Shown: positions 44,559 through 54,314, counted from the stretch's first letter. The stretch: 64,000 nucleotides of DNA from Pontibacter silvestris (GCF_020907275.1 NZ_JAJJWI010000018.1:1-64000), one strand, 5' to 3'. Numbers and translations: made by a program. Notes: a model not told the origin generated them from the letters alone.

Positions 44559-45341
44559 CTAGTTCATGGCCTCCAACTCTTGTTTATATTCTTTGAAGGC
44601 GCGATATATACCTGATGCCATATACGTTTGGCCGGTCTTATCGTTAAGAAATTTTTCTTCGGTAGGATTTGTCAGGAAGCCGCACTCTATTAAGACACTA
44701 GGCATAAAAGACTTCCATAGCACCAGAAATCCAGCCTGCTTCACCCCACGGCTTGTGCGTCCGACCCGTGTTTTAAACTCATTTTCTATTTTTCCGGCAA
44801 AGCGTAAGCTGTTATCGATATAGGCACTCTGCTGCAGGGCAAACAAAATGTGGCTTTGCGGAGAGTTAGGATCAAAGCCTTCGTATTTCTCCTGATAGTT
44901 ATCTTCCTGTAGAATAACTGCATTTTCACGCTTAGCTACACGCAGGTTACCTTCAGAGGTATGTAAGCCCATTGTATAGGTTTCTGTTCCCTGTGCCGCT
45001 GATGGCCCTGAATTAAGGTGAATAGAAAGGAAAAGATCAGCGTTGTTTTTGTTAGCAATACCGGCCCTGTCTATCAACTCAACAAATGTATTATTTTTAC
45101 GCGTGTATATAACCTTAACATCGGGCAGATTCTTTTCAATGAGCGTCCCCACCTGCATTGCTATCTGCAATGCAACATCTGCTTCATGTGAAAACCTGCC
45201 ATTACAGCCTACATCTTTCCCCCCATGCCCGGCATCAATTACCACTGTACGAACCTTATACGCTTTGCGATATTCTAATTTATTAGAAGAACACAGCAAT
45301 AATACGGCAGCTAAAAACGAAACAACAACAATATTTCTCAC
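44559..45341 (-). CDS. amiC: N-acetylmuramoyl-L-alanine amidase
   Basis: This encodes 260 residues with a short N-terminal signal or anchor ending near LLCSSN. It is an Amidase_3 enzyme that cleaves the amide bond between MurNAc and the peptide: VVIDAGHGGKDVGC (first zinc His), RFSHEADVALQIA (Glu ligand), LFLSIHLNSGPS (second His) and VLIECGFLTNPTEEKFL (catalytic Glu) are all present. It probably acts in septal peptidoglycan splitting. It is the first gene of an amiC-mce unit and is divergent from the LptD gene; the 73-base gap must carry both promoters. Confidence 0.95.
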   Translation of the reverse strand: MRNIVVVSFLAAVLLLCSSNKLEYRKAYKVRTVVIDAGHGGKDVGCNGRFSHEADVALQIAMQVGTLIEKNLPDVKVIYTRKNNTFVELIDRAGIANKNNADLFLSIHLNSGPSAAQGTETYTMGLHTSEGNLRVAKRENAVILQEDNYQEKYEGFDPNSPQSHILFALQQSAYIDNSLRFAGKIENEFKTRVGRTSRGVKQAGFLVLWKSFMPSVLIECGFLTNPTEEKFLNDKTGQTYMASGIYRAFKEYKQELEAMN

Positions 45342-45369
45342 AACTTTCGTTACTTAAAAGCTAAAACAA

Positions 45370-45377
45370 TAACTTTG
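45370..45377 (+). promoter_or_regulatory. -7 element (TAACTTTG) of the LptD gene
   Basis: TAACTTTG fits TAnnTTTG and lies 38 bases before the TTG start of the LptD gene in the divergent gap. Confidence 0.55.
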
Positions 45378-45414
45378 TACAAATTAAATAAAACTTTAGG
45401 GAAGTCTGAAGAAG

Positions 45415-48096
45415 TTGCGCTACATTTTAATCTTTTTACTGCTACTGCAGTTTGGCATACTTTCCCCCTCACAGGTGATAGGCCAGCAAAGGCCCCAACT
45501 ACCCGCTACACCCCAGGATACTCTTATATCCGGGCTGGACACGGTTACAGTAAACACCCCGCAGGGAGATATTGAAACCACTATCAAGTACTCAGCCAGA
45601 GACTCTATTCAGTTTGAGGTTGACCGCAAGGTAGTGCATCTTTATGGAGACGCGAAAATTAATTACGGGAGCATATCGCTGGACGCAGCCTATATAGAGA
45701 TAGACTACGACTCAAATATGCTTACCGCCACTCCTCTTACCGACTCTACTGGTAGCGATATAGGCGTACCTGTGTTTGTAGATGGCAGTGAAAAATATGC
45801 TGCCAAACGTATTTCTTATAATTTTAAGACCAAGAAAGGTCGCATTGCTGAAGTAGTAACGCAGCAAGGGGAAGGATACATACACGGTGAGATTGTAAAG
45901 AAGAACGAAAACAACGAGGCCTTTATCTATCACGCAAAGTACACAACCTGTAACCTGGAGCATCCGCACTTTTACATTGATGCCAGGAGGATTAAAGCAA
46001 TACCTAACAGCAAAATAATGTCCGGGCCATTTAACCTGGTAATTAGCGACATTCCAACCCCTGTCGGATTTCTTTTTGGCCTTTTTCCCACTCCAAAGTC
46101 TCAGCGACGCGCCTCAGGTGTTATTGTGCCGAGCTATGGAGAGTCTAATGCGCAAGGCTTTTACCTGCGTGGTGGTGGCTACTACTTTGCCTGGAACGAC
46201 TATATTGGTACCCGCCTGACTGGTGATATATATTCCCTCGGAGGTTACAACGTAACAGTAGACAATAGTTATAGAAAGCGCTATGCCTACAGTGGAAACC
46301 TTAACATACAATATCAATATTTTAAAAACGATGAGGCAGATATAGCTGCCTCTCTTTCCACGAACGACCTGCTTTCGTCATTACCACCAAGTACTAAAAC
46401 GTTCTGGATTAACTGGTCTCATACGCCAGAGCAGAAACCGGGTAGAGGGCGCTTTACAGCAAGCGTGAACGCGGGTAGCACCTTACACCAAAGGTTACAC
46501 TATACCAACACGACCCAATATCTGTCACCAACATTTAACTCGAGTATCTCTTACCAGAAAAACATAACCAATACACCATTCAGTTATACAGCTAAGCTAC
46601 GCCAGGGGCAGAACAGCAACGGTACCATGAACTTTGTATTGCCAGACCTTAGCTTTAGTATGTCACAGGTTAGTATTTCTGAACTTTTCTCAGATGCTCC
46701 CTCAACCGGGCGATGGTACGAGCAGTTTACATTTGGTTATGGCTTTACAGCTAACAATACTATTTCTAACGTGCCGACTACCCGAACTGCACCCAGCGGC
46801 CTCTCTACAGAATCTGTGGTAGGCTTAGCAGCAGCGGCAGAAAGAGATACTGGTACTATAAGCCTTGATGATTTCGGCAGATTGTGGCGAAACGGCAGAA
46901 GAGCAGCTGACCATAGTTTCCAGCTTGGCCTGGGTAGCTATAAAGTAATGAAGTATCTGAACTTTTCGCCTTCTGTTAGTTACGCAGAATCGTGGGTAGA
47001 CAGAAAATTCACCTACACATATAATCCTGATCAAAACCAGGTTGAAATTGATACAGCAAACTTCGGGCGTGTGTACCGCTATAATGCAGGAGCTTCTCTT
47101 AGCACCAATATTTATGGTACAGTGTATGTAAAAGGAAAACGAGTGGAGGCTATCCGCCACCTTCTAAGGCCTTCTATTTCCTATAACTACACTCCCGACT
47201 TTGGCAACGAACGTTATGGCTTCTATCAAACAGTACAGACTGGCGTAAACTCAGATACGCAGGTGCCCATATACCAGACTCTTTCCCGTTTTGGGTCTGG
47301 TGCAAGTGTGCCAGGCAGAGGCTTACAGAGTGCTATGTCTTTCAGTTTGCAGAATAGTGTGGAAATGAAAGTTCGCTCCAAGAGTGACTCCACAGAGAAT
47401 GCTTTTGAAAAGGTAAGCCTGATAAACAATTTAGGTTTAAGCGGCTCTTACAATTTTGCGGCCGATTCCCTTAACCTCAGCACCATTTCATTGAATATGA
47501 ACACGACCTTACTAAAGGTTATTAACCTTAACTTCAGTTCTACCTTTGACCCATATAAAATCAGTGATGATGGTATAAGAATAAACGAATATGTTTTTGA
47601 CATTAATCAGTTTAAATTAGCAAGGTTAACCAACGCAAACCTGAGCCTTACCGCAAGTTTAAACCCTCAGGCAAGGCGGTCAGAAACAACGGCGCCAACA
47701 AACCTGCCTGACCTACAGCAGAACAACAATCCCTTTATGCCGGAATATGTAGATTTTAAAATTCCGTGGACGCTCAACGTTGACTTTACACTCTACTATG
47801 CTCCTGCTCAAACGGCAACGGCTGAAGATCGATTTAATAAAACATTTGGGGTAAATGGCTCCGTTAACCTGACAGAAAAGTGGAAAGTAACTTATAATGC
47901 TAACTACGACTTCACTAATAACAACATTTCTTATTCTCAGGTAAGCATTTACCGTGACCTGCACTGCTGGGACATGAGCATTACCTGGATTCCGTTTGGT
48001 TTTCAGCGAGGCTATAACCTGACCATTAATGCCAGATCGTCCTTGCTACGGGATCTGAAACTTACAAAGAGGAACTACTCCTCTGGTCTTTACTAA
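45415..48096 (+). CDS. lptD: LptD-like LPS-assembly outer-membrane protein
   Basis: This encodes 893 residues starting at TTG ([25 protein letters not shown], a signal peptide). The OstA/LptA-like N-terminal domain ([39 protein letters not shown]) sits near 60-110, followed by [16 protein letters not shown] sequence and [23 protein letters not shown] large beta-barrel fills the rest and ends in [13 protein letters not shown]. It is the Bacteroidota version of LptD, which places LPS in the outer leaflet. The gene is convergent with nothing; panB follows on the same strand behind a terminator. Confidence 0.88.
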   Translation: MRYILIFLLLLQFGILSPSQVIGQQRPQLPATPQDTLISGLDTVTVNTPQGDIETTIKYSARDSIQFEVDRKVVHLYGDAKINYGSISLDAAYIEIDYDSNMLTATPLTDSTGSDIGVPVFVDGSEKYAAKRISYNFKTKKGRIAEVVTQQGEGYIHGEIVKKNENNEAFIYHAKYTTCNLEHPHFYIDARRIKAIPNSKIMSGPFNLVISDIPTPVGFLFGLFPTPKSQRRASGVIVPSYGESNAQGFYLRGGGYYFAWNDYIGTRLTGDIYSLGGYNVTVDNSYRKRYAYSGNLNIQYQYFKNDEADIAASLSTNDLLSSLPPSTKTFWINWSHTPEQKPGRGRFTASVNAGSTLHQRLHYTNTTQYLSPTFNSSISYQKNITNTPFSYTAKLRQGQNSNGTMNFVLPDLSFSMSQVSISELFSDAPSTGRWYEQFTFGYGFTANNTISNVPTTRTAPSGLSTESVVGLAAAAERDTGTISLDDFGRLWRNGRRAADHSFQLGLGSYKVMKYLNFSPSVSYAESWVDRKFTYTYNPDQNQVEIDTANFGRVYRYNAGASLSTNIYGTVYVKGKRVEAIRHLLRPSISYNYTPDFGNERYGFYQTVQTGVNSDTQVPIYQTLSRFGSGASVPGRGLQSAMSFSLQNSVEMKVRSKSDSTENAFEKVSLINNLGLSGSYNFAADSLNLSTISLNMNTTLLKVINLNFSSTFDPYKISDDGIRINEYVFDINQFKLARLTNANLSLTASLNPQARRSETTAPTNLPDLQQNNNPFMPEYVDFKIPWTLNVDFTLYYAPAQTATAEDRFNKTFGVNGSVNLTEKWKVTYNANYDFTNNNISYSQVSIYRDLHCWDMSITWIPFGFQRGYNLTINARSSLLRDLKLTKRNYSSGLY

Positions 48097-48120
48097 CTTA
48101 CAGAACAATATCCCCATTCA

Positions 48121-48162
48121 TAATGCAGAAAGCCACTAGTACACGAGTGGCTTTCTGCATTA
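48121..48162 (+). terminator. terminator of the LptD gene
   Basis: TAATGCAGAAAGCCACT (48121-48137) and AGTGGCTTTCTGCATTA (48146-48162) form a 17-bp perfect stem with an 8-nt loop. It covers an in-frame ATG at 48123, which is therefore not the start of panB. Confidence 0.9.
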
Positions 48163-48245
48163 TTAGTGCTGTAACAGGCGCAAATCTGAATAATTTTTGT
48201 AAACTTTGGGCCTGTACTTTTTATTTGAATTTATCGAACAAAGCT

Positions 48246-49064
48246 ATGTCTGTTCATAAAAACGAGGTTAAAATTATAACCACTCACCAACTGCAGAACA
48301 TGAAAGAGCGTGGCGAAAAAATCTCCATGCTAACGGCCTACGACTATTCCATGGCCACTATACTGGATGCAGCTGGCATAGATGTTTTATTGGTAGGAGA
48401 CTCTGCCTCTAACGTAATGGCTGGCCATGAAACAACGCTGCCGATTACATTAGACCAGATGATCTACCATGCTTCTTCTGTTGTGCGGGGAGTAAAACGT
48501 GCTTTTGTAGTAGTAGATCTGCCTTTTGGCTCGTATCAGGGAAATTCTTCCGAGGCCCTTCGCTCTACAATCCGTATTATGAAAGAGTCCGGGGCGCATG
48601 GCATTAAGCTGGAAGGTGGTGCTGAAATAAAAGAATCTGTTACCCGTATTTTAAGTGCTGGTGTTCCGGTAATGGGGCACTTAGGCCTTACACCACAGTC
48701 TATTTACAAATTTGGGACTTACAGTGTCAGAGCCAAAGAAGACGCTGAGGCCGAAAAGCTTTTAAGTGATGCTCAACTACTACAAGAACTGGGCTGCTTT
48801 GCCATTGTGTTGGAAAAGGTGCCTGCCTCACTGGCTAAAAAAGTAGCTGAAACACTACACATTCCTATTATAGGTATCGGGGCCGGACCTCATGTTGATG
48901 GGCAGGTACTGGTGGTGCATGATATGCTTGGCATCAATAAAGAGTTCAAACCACGGTTTTTAAGACGCTATGCGGACCTGCACACTATCATGACGGATGC
49001 TGTTGCCAACTATGTAAAAGACGTAAAAGCCCAGGACTTCCCTAATGAAAAGGAAGCTTACTAA
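48246..49064 (+). CDS. panB: 3-methyl-2-oxobutanoate hydroxymethyltransferase
   Basis: From the ATG at 48246 ([11 protein letters not shown]) it has 272 residues, the usual PanB length; an upstream in-frame ATG lies within a terminator hairpin. It makes ketopantoate from alpha-ketoisovalerate and methylene-tetrahydrofolate in pantothenate/CoA synthesis. Motifs are [43 protein letters not shown] with the Mg ligand, [29 protein letters not shown] and [25 protein letters not shown] element just upstream resembles the phylum's -7 box with one extra base. Downstream is a 15-bp inverted repeat. Confidence 0.97.
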   Translation: MSVHKNEVKIITTHQLQNMKERGEKISMLTAYDYSMATILDAAGIDVLLVGDSASNVMAGHETTLPITLDQMIYHASSVVRGVKRAFVVVDLPFGSYQGNSSEALRSTIRIMKESGAHGIKLEGGAEIKESVTRILSAGVPVMGHLGLTPQSIYKFGTYSVRAKEDAEAEKLLSDAQLLQELGCFAIVLEKVPASLAKKVAETLHIPIIGIGAGPHVDGQVLVVHDMLGINKEFKPRFLRRYADLHTIMTDAVANYVKDVKAQDFPNEKEAY

Positions 49065-49066
49065 TT

Positions 49067-49155
49067 AAATTATGGATTATGGGGCAAGAACTATGCGGAG
49101 AGCCAAACATAAGACTGGCACCCGCTTTATGATACTCATTCATAATCCATAATTT
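49067..49155. repeat. 15-bp inverted repeat bracketing an 89-bp intergenic segment
   Basis: AAATTATGGATTATG (49067-49081) and CATAATCCATAATTT (49141-49155) are perfect reverse complements 59 bases apart, filling almost the whole gap between panB and the pseudouridine synthase. The form suggests a small palindromic repeat element or MITE remnant; no second copy is in this window. Confidence 0.65.
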
Positions 49156-49171
49156 CAAATTCATCATTTCT

Positions 49172-49840
49172 ATGCTTGAGGTTTTATATGAGGATAACCA
49201 TGTACTGGTAGTAAACAAACCAGCAGGGATGCTGGTGCATGGCGATGAGACTGGTGACACGCCCCTTGCTGAACTAGCAAAGGAATATATTAAGCAGAAG
49301 TACAATAAGCCAGGCAATGTTTTCATGGGGGTTGTTCATCGCCTCGACAGGCCGGTAAGCGGAGTGGTACTACTTGCCAAAACTTCCAAGGCCTTAACAC
49401 GTCTTAATGAGCTATTCCGAAGTAAAAAAACACTTAAAACATATTGGGCTGTCGTTCAGAACAGGCCTCAACAGGAACAAGCCACATTGGTACATTGGCT
49501 CGTAAAGAACAGTGAAAAAAATGTAACAAAAGCTTATGCTAAAGAAAATAAAAGCGGTTTACGCTCAGAGCTAAGTTATCAGTTACTTAACCATCAAGGC
49601 GGCAAATATTTGCTGAAAGTAAACCCGATTACAGGCCGGCCACACCAAATACGGGTGCAGCTGTCCTCTATTAACTGCCCTATCATGGGCGATTTAAAAT
49701 ACGGCGCCCCTCTGCCTCTTCCTGACAAAAGCATAGCTCTACATGCACGACAGCTAGAATTTGAGCATCCCACTCTTAAAACAACAATAACGGTAAGCGC
49801 TCCTCCACCTCGCACTGCCGCCTGGGCTCCTTTCAGGTAA
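49172..49840 (+). CDS. RluA-family pseudouridine synthase
   Basis: This encodes 222 residues, without an S4 domain. It converts uridine to pseudouridine in RNA. Family motifs are LEVLYEDNHVLVVNKPAGMLVHGD at the N-terminus, VVHRLDRPVSGVVLLAKT with the catalytic Asp (HRLD, about 54-57), LKTYWAVV and the C-terminal NPITGRPHQIRVQLSS and MGDLKYGA. The short form resembles RluA/RluC-like synthases such as TruC. The target RNA site cannot be told from sequence. It follows panB on the same strand across an inverted repeat. Confidence 0.93.
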   Translation: MLEVLYEDNHVLVVNKPAGMLVHGDETGDTPLAELAKEYIKQKYNKPGNVFMGVVHRLDRPVSGVVLLAKTSKALTRLNELFRSKKTLKTYWAVVQNRPQQEQATLVHWLVKNSEKNVTKAYAKENKSGLRSELSYQLLNHQGGKYLLKVNPITGRPHQIRVQLSSINCPIMGDLKYGAPLPLPDKSIALHARQLEFEHPTLKTTITVSAPPPRTAAWAPFR

Positions 49841-50173
49841 GCAGACAGACCTTTCTATTGTATATTAGCAGTAATTTTATAAGCTTTTCCGCATTAGTAA
49901 TTTGGGTCTTGCAAACCCATTTAGAATAGCCTGTTCCGTGGGTAAAAAGCTTGGGTTAAAAGCTAATATAGCATTAGTAAATGCTAACTACAGCAACTGT
50001 GGCAAACGCAAACGTTAAAATTTATAAAAAGTGATTTTTATCATTTTCTGAACTTTTATAGACTTCAGTATATTGTACTTAAAGTTCGTGTTGTAGATTT
50101 GTAAAATCATGGCATGGTTATAGTAATTTACCTGTCTAATCTAAACTCAATTAAAAATCTTTAAATTTATTTA
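49841..50173. other. intergenic region with desaturase promoter
   Basis: This 333-base stretch has no coding frame. It contains the promoter listed at 50073-50101; nothing else distinct was seen. Confidence 0.5.
50073..50101 (+). promoter_or_regulatory. Bacteroidota-type promoter of the desaturase gene
   Basis: TTG (50073-50075) and TAGATTTG (50094-50101) are separated by 18 bases, fitting the phylum's -33/-7 pattern (TTG-N17-23-TAnnTTTG). Transcription would start about 65 bases before the ATG. Confidence 0.65.
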
Positions 50174-50929
50174 ATGGCCATACTCATTTTCTTTGTGGTG
50201 CACTGGTACCTTTCACTGTTCGTACAGACATTCTTCCTGCACCGCTATGCTGCCCATAAAATGTTCACCATGAACCCATTATGGGAAAAGGCTTTCTATT
50301 TATTAACTTATATAGCACAAGGCTCCTCCTTCCTTTCCCCTCGTGCTTATGCTATTCTGCATCGCATGCACCACGCATTCTCAGACACGGAGCAAGACCC
50401 ACACTCTCCGCATTTTTCTAACAATGCGTTTACCATGATGTGGAAAACCAAAGAAATCTACAACAACGTATTAAACAACAGAATTGAACCTGAGCAACGT
50501 TTTGAGGGTAACTATCCTTATTGGCCAGCTCTGGAGAAATTCGGAGACACTTATTTATCAAGGGTTAGCTGGGGTGTAGGTTATGTATTATTTTACATTG
50601 CCTTTGCCACACAATGGTGGATGTACCTGTTGTTGCCAATCCACTTTCTGATGGGGCCGGTTCACGGCGCTATCGTAAACTGGAGCGGACACAAGTATGG
50701 CTATCAGAACTTCGACAACAACGACAAATCAAGGAACTCCCTGTTTTTCGATTTCCTTACCGGAGGGGAGCTTTTCCAGAACAACCATCATAAATTACCA
50801 AACCGTGTTAATTTTGGTGTAAAGTGGTGGGAGGTTGACCCAACCTGGCCAGTTATCTGGACACTCAATAAGTTAAATATTATCAGGCTGAAAGAAGCTA
50901 AAACTGTAAAAGCCAAAGCAGCAGTTTAA
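50174..50929 (+). CDS. acyl-CoA/fatty-acid desaturase
   Basis: This encodes 251 residues. It is a membrane di-iron desaturase of the stearoyl-CoA type. The three histidine boxes are HRYAAH (about 24-29), HRMHH (about 61-65) and NNHHKLPN (about 199-206), and hydrophobic segments (MAILIFFVVHWYLSLFVQTF; VGYVLFYIAFATQWWMYLLLPI) place it in the inner membrane. It probably introduces a delta-9 double bond and adjusts membrane fluidity. It has its own -33/-7 promoter and a terminator directly after the stop, so it is a single-gene unit. Confidence 0.92.
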   Translation: MAILIFFVVHWYLSLFVQTFFLHRYAAHKMFTMNPLWEKAFYLLTYIAQGSSFLSPRAYAILHRMHHAFSDTEQDPHSPHFSNNAFTMMWKTKEIYNNVLNNRIEPEQRFEGNYPYWPALEKFGDTYLSRVSWGVGYVLFYIAFATQWWMYLLLPIHFLMGPVHGAIVNWSGHKYGYQNFDNNDKSRNSLFFDFLTGGELFQNNHHKLPNRVNFGVKWWEVDPTWPVIWTLNKLNIIRLKEAKTVKAKAAV

Positions 50930-50937
50930 AATAAAAG

Positions 50938-50962
50938 CCCTCCCCACAACCGGAGGGTTTTT
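50938..50962 (+). terminator. terminator of the desaturase gene
   Basis: CCCTCC (50938-50943) pairs with GGAGGG (50952-50957) around an 8-nt loop, followed by TTTTT and preceded by AAAAG. Confidence 0.85.
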
Positions 50963-51020
50963 ACTTTACAATAACCCTTTGTAGCTGAGATAATAATTTA
51001 GAAATACTTATTCTAAAAAC

Positions 51021-51052
51021 TTTGTAATACCGTAAATTAATACCTAATTTTG
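51021..51052 (+). promoter_or_regulatory. promoter of the rpsP operon
   Basis: TTTG (51021-51024) and TAATTTTG (51045-51052) with a 20-base spacer fit the Bacteroidota -33/-7 pattern. Transcription would begin near 51058, about 45 bases before rpsP. Confidence 0.7.
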
Positions 51053-51064
51053 CGGTTCTAAAAT

Positions 51065-51081
51065 GGTGGACGGGATCCACC
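51065..51081 (+). promoter_or_regulatory. hairpin at the 5' end of the rpsP mRNA
   Basis: GGTGGA (51065-51070) pairs with TCCACC (51076-51081) around CGGGA. It begins a few bases after the predicted transcription start and ends 22 bases before the ATG. It may protect the mRNA or take part in autoregulation. Confidence 0.5.
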
Positions 51082-51103
51082 GACTTAAATACATCTATAA
51101 GAA

Positions 51104-51643
51104 ATGGCAGTAAAAATCAGACTGGCCCGCAGAGGTCGTAAAAAAGCCGCTATCTATGATATCGTAGTAGCTGACGCAAGAGCACCACGTGATGGTCGCT
51201 TTATTGAGAAATTAGGTGTTTACAACCCTAATACAAACCCTGCTTCTATCGACTTCAACGAAGATAAAGCATTCCAGTGGTTGATGAATGGTGCACAGCC
51301 AACTGACACTGTAAAAGCTATGCTTTCTTACAGAGGCATCCTTTACAGAAAACATCTACAGGTTGGTGTGATCAAAGGAGCAATTTCTCAGGAAACTGCC
51401 GACTCTCGCTTTACGGACTGGAAAACAACTAAAGAAGCTGCAGTTGAAAGTAAGCGTACCGCACTTGGCACTGCAAAAGAAACAGCCAGACAAGCTGCGC
51501 TTGCTGCTGAGACTAAAGTAAAAGAAGCTCGTGCTGAGGCTATCCGTCAGCGTGAGGCAGAGAAAGCTGCAGCAAACGCACCAGCTGCGGAAGCTACAGA
51601 AACTCCTGCTGAAGGCGGCGAGTCTACAGAAGAACAAGCATAA
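51104..51643 (+). CDS. rpsP: 30S ribosomal protein S16 with C-terminal extension
   Basis: This encodes 179 residues, about twice the usual S16. The core occupies about 1-95: [38 protein letters not shown] with the signature block, then [15 protein letters not shown] and the [12 protein letters not shown] region. The remainder is an Ala/Glu/Lys-rich helical tail ([40 protein letters not shown]), a feature of Bacteroidota S16. It heads the rpsP-rimM-trmD cluster behind a good promoter. Confidence 0.97.
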   Translation: MAVKIRLARRGRKKAAIYDIVVADARAPRDGRFIEKLGVYNPNTNPASIDFNEDKAFQWLMNGAQPTDTVKAMLSYRGILYRKHLQVGVIKGAISQETADSRFTDWKTTKEAAVESKRTALGTAKETARQAALAAETKVKEARAEAIRQREAEKAAANAPAAEATETPAEGGESTEEQA

Positions 51644-51654
51644 TTTAATCTGCC

Positions 51655-52236
51655 ATGAATATTGATGCCTGCTTTTTGCTGGGATATATCGTCAAAACCC
51701 ATGGCACCAAAGGGCAAGTTGTTGCGTTTTTTGACGTAGACTATCCCGAAGATTATGAAGATTTGGAATCAGTCTTCCTTGAACAACAAGGAAGACTGAT
51801 TCCTTTTTTTATAGCGGGCATGGAGCCGCAGCAAAAAGGCCGTTTCATTATCAGTTTTGAGGATATCAAAACAATGGAGCAAGCTGAAAAACTGCGCAAC
51901 ACAAGCTTGTACCTGCCACTTGACAAACTACCTGAACTGAAAGAAGATCAGTTTTACTTCCATGACGTAATCGGCTATAAAGTAGTAGATGAGAACCATG
52001 GCGAGTTGGGAACAGTAAAAGACTTTTACGATATGCCTCAACAGCAGTTAATGGCAATGGATTACCTGGGTCAGGAAATGCTGGTACCGGTTAACGACGA
52101 CATTATGCTTCGTGCAGACCACGAGGCTAAAGCATTGCACGTAAAATTGCCAGAAGGTTTACTGGAAGTATATACACAACCTGGTACTCCCGAAGCTACC
52201 GACGAGCAAGACGACGCGACAGAGGAGGACAACTAA
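51655..52236 (+). CDS. rimM: ribosome maturation factor RimM
   Basis: This encodes 193 residues. RimM binds S19 and helps mature the 30S head. The N-terminal domain has [22 protein letters not shown] (about 7-28) and the C-terminal PRC-barrel has [34 protein letters not shown] and [16 protein letters not shown]. An acidic tail ([13 protein letters not shown]) closes it. It starts 11 bases after rpsP and its stop overlaps the trmD start (TAATG). Confidence 0.96.
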   Translation: MNIDACFLLGYIVKTHGTKGQVVAFFDVDYPEDYEDLESVFLEQQGRLIPFFIAGMEPQQKGRFIISFEDIKTMEQAEKLRNTSLYLPLDKLPELKEDQFYFHDVIGYKVVDENHGELGTVKDFYDMPQQQLMAMDYLGQEMLVPVNDDIMLRADHEAKALHVKLPEGLLEVYTQPGTPEATDEQDDATEEDN

Positions 52237-52913
52237 TGCGCTTTGATATTATAAGCTGCCAACCAGATTTACTTGACAGCCCTTTCAGCCACTCTATTCT
52301 TAAGAGAGCGCAACAAAAAAACCTTGTAGAAATTCACATTCATGATCTGCGAAAGTATGCTGTAAACAAGCATGGCCAGATCGATGACTATGCTTTTGGT
52401 GGTGGAGCCGGCATGGTTATGATGATTGAGCCCATAGACAAGTGTATTTCTGCGTTAAAGGCTGAACGAAATTATGATGCAGTAATTTACATGACACCTG
52501 ACGGGCAAACGCTGAATCAGAGCATTGTAAACCAGTTCTCGTTGCTGCAAAATATAATCATAATCTGTGGGCATTATAAAGGGGTAGATGAGCGTGTTCG
52601 TCAGCAGTTTGTAACCCACGAGATAAGCATTGGAGACTATGTATTATCCGGTGGAGAATTAGGTGCTGCAGTATTAACAGATGCTATCATCAGAATTATC
52701 CCTGGTGTGTTGAACGACGAGTCTTCTGCCCTGACAGATTCTTTTCAGGATGGGTTATTGGCTCCACCTGTTTATACACGCCCGGCAGAGTACAAAGGCC
52801 TGCAAGTGCCTGAAATACTGTTATCAGGTGATGCACCTAAAATTGAGCAGTGGCGGTTTGAACAAGCTATTGAGCGTACGAAGCAACGCCGCCCTGATTT
52901 GTTGGATGGTTAG
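52236..52913 (+). CDS. trmD: tRNA (guanine-37-N1)-methyltransferase TrmD
   Basis: This encodes 225 residues. It methylates G37 of tRNAs that read CNN codons, preventing +1 frameshifts. The SPOUT knot is visible: [18 protein letters not shown] (about 52-69), [24 protein letters not shown] and [29 protein letters not shown]. The start overlaps the rimM stop by one base, implying coupled translation. rplS follows after about 150 bases with its own promoter-like element. Confidence 0.97.
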   Translation: MRFDIISCQPDLLDSPFSHSILKRAQQKNLVEIHIHDLRKYAVNKHGQIDDYAFGGGAGMVMMIEPIDKCISALKAERNYDAVIYMTPDGQTLNQSIVNQFSLLQNIIIICGHYKGVDERVRQQFVTHEISIGDYVLSGGELGAAVLTDAIIRIIPGVLNDESSALTDSFQDGLLAPPVYTRPAEYKGLQVPEILLSGDAPKIEQWRFEQAIERTKQRRPDLLDG

Positions 52914-53030
52914 GTTTACGATGGTAAGCTTTTTATCCTAAAAGAAACCAAGAAGACTGTTAATAAGATAATTGAGTAAAATATTTTTCAGTTAATCTTC
53001 TTATTAATTAAATAATTCTATATCTTTGCA

Positions 53031-53038
53031 GTCCGAAA
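53031..53038 (+). promoter_or_regulatory. -7 element (TATCTTTG) of rplS
   Basis: TATCTTTG fits TAnnTTTG and lies 29 bases before the rplS ATG. No TTG at -33 was found. Confidence 0.55.
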
Positions 53039-53067
53039 ATTGAAGAAGATACTTTAAGATCATAGCC

Positions 53068-53421
53068 ATGAGCGACCTATTAAAATTAATCGAGCAGGAA
53101 TCTACAGAAAAACGCACCTCTTTCCCTTCTTTTCAGGCGGGTGATACAATTAATATTCACGTAAAAATCCGTGAGGGTAACAAAGAGCGTGTTCAGCAGT
53201 TCCAGGGCGTTGTTATCCAGCGTAAAAACGTTGGTACAAACGGTGAAACATTCACTGTAAGAAAAGTATCTAACCAAGTTGGGTTGGAGCGTATATTCCC
53301 AATCCTTTCTCCTGCTATCGAAAAGATTGAACTTATCAGAAAAGGTAAAGTTAGAAGAGCTAGGTTGTATTACCTGAGAGGTCTTTCAGGAAAAGCTGCA
53401 AGAATCAAAGAAAGAAGATAA
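53068..53421 (+). CDS. rplS: 50S ribosomal protein L19
   Basis: This encodes 117 residues, the normal L19 length. Core motifs are [35 protein letters not shown] (about 19-53), [28 protein letters not shown] and [23 protein letters not shown]19 sits at the 30S-50S interface. It is the last gene of the conserved S16-RimM-TrmD-L19 set but is separated from trmD by 154 bases with a -7 element, and is followed by a strong terminator. Confidence 0.98.
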   Translation: MSDLLKLIEQESTEKRTSFPSFQAGDTINIHVKIREGNKERVQQFQGVVIQRKNVGTNGETFTVRKVSNQVGLERIFPILSPAIEKIELIRKGKVRRARLYYLRGLSGKAARIKERR

Positions 53422-53457
53422 AAATACCTGTTTTCATAAGTTTACCATAGTTTTAGT

Positions 53458-53491
53458 AAAAAAGGAGCCGCCTAACGTCGGCTCCTTTTTT
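53458..53491 (+). terminator. terminator of rplS
   Basis: GGAGCCG (53464-53470) pairs with CGGCTCC (53479-53485), extended by A6/T6, with a T-tract. An in-frame alternative start of the next gene at 53491 lies within this structure and is rejected. Confidence 0.9.
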
Positions 53492-53547
53492 TGTTTTCCC
53501 AGCAAAGGCAGCTTACTATCTTTATCATTCTTATATTATTGTTTGCC

Positions 53548-54135
53548 ATGAAAGACTATTTACCGCTTCTTCTGTTAATCTTAAATGCCTTATGCCTGAC
53601 AAGCTGTAAAACAGATTATGCTAATTTGCCTACGTATACGATAAACAAACAACTGCAGGCAGTCATAGAGGTACCGGCAGGTAATAACCATAAGCTGCAG
53701 TACAACCTGGAAACCCGGGAGTTTGAAAATAAAAAAGTAGCTGGTCAGGATTATGTTGCCCGCTACCTCCCCTACCCGGGAAACTTAGGCTTTATACCGT
53801 CTACTGAAGTAAGCAGCAATGGCAGGGGCTTAGAGGTTCTGGTAATTTCGGAGCGGGTGGAGCCAGGAACGGTAATGGAGATAACACCCATAGCTGTGTT
53901 GCAACTGGAAACTACTGCAGAGCTTAAATCAGTTATTATTGCTGTACCAGCCAGACCAAGCGAGCAGACATTTATGGCCACAGATTACGAGAGCTTTAGC
54001 AAGGAATATCCGGCAGCAAAGGATATACTTAAAGCTTGGTTTGTACATTATAATGCAAATGCACAAACTAAGTTTGTAGCATGGCGCGACGAGGCTTTCG
54101 CAAAGCAGGAGATTCAACGTTGGATGAAGCTATAG
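53548..54135 (+). CDS. inorganic-pyrophosphatase-like lipoprotein without metal ligands
   Basis: From the ATG at 53548 it has 195 residues with a lipoprotein signal (LCLTSC, Cys20). The mature part follows soluble family-I pyrophosphatase: VIEVPAGNNHKLQYN (39-53), a YLPYPGNLGFIPST block (73-86, matching YPxNYGYI), EVLVIS and PGTVMEITPIAVLQL. The metal-binding aspartates are gone. The DGDPVDVLV motif reads NGRGLEVLV (91-99), and the later D-x4-D-x-K region reads TTAELKSVI. By eye alignment nearly all metal-contacting carboxylates and a phosphate-contacting Lys are lost. It is thus probably not a pyrophosphatase. It follows the rplS terminator and seems monocistronic. Confidence 0.75.
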   Translation: MKDYLPLLLLILNALCLTSCKTDYANLPTYTINKQLQAVIEVPAGNNHKLQYNLETREFENKKVAGQDYVARYLPYPGNLGFIPSTEVSSNGRGLEVLVISERVEPGTVMEITPIAVLQLETTAELKSVIIAVPARPSEQTFMATDYESFSKEYPAAKDILKAWFVHYNANAQTKFVAWRDEAFAKQEIQRWMKL

Positions 54136-54314
54136 CAACATAGCCACCATAATAAAATTCTGATATTGACATCATTTTTCCTAAAGCCTTCAATATTGCC
54201 TTATACATGCTGCATATGTAAATACTGTTGCAGTTCAAGCACAAACTATCTACAGCCTGATCAGCTTAAAATAAGAAAGATAGTATTTGGGGCACAATTT
54301 TAGAAAAGAATTGG

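Noticed and set aside
45375..45575. Plus-strand frame overlapping the LptD start
   Set aside because: It lies in another frame within the LptD signal and N-terminal region, which has clear OstA-like sequence.
48123..48245. Upstream start for panB
   Set aside because: The ATG lies inside the 17-bp stem terminator of the preceding gene, and PanB homology begins at the ATG at 48246.
53491..53547. Upstream start for the pyrophosphatase-like lipoprotein
   Set aside because: It overlaps the T-tract of the rplS terminator and would bury the lipoprotein signal 19 residues inside the protein.
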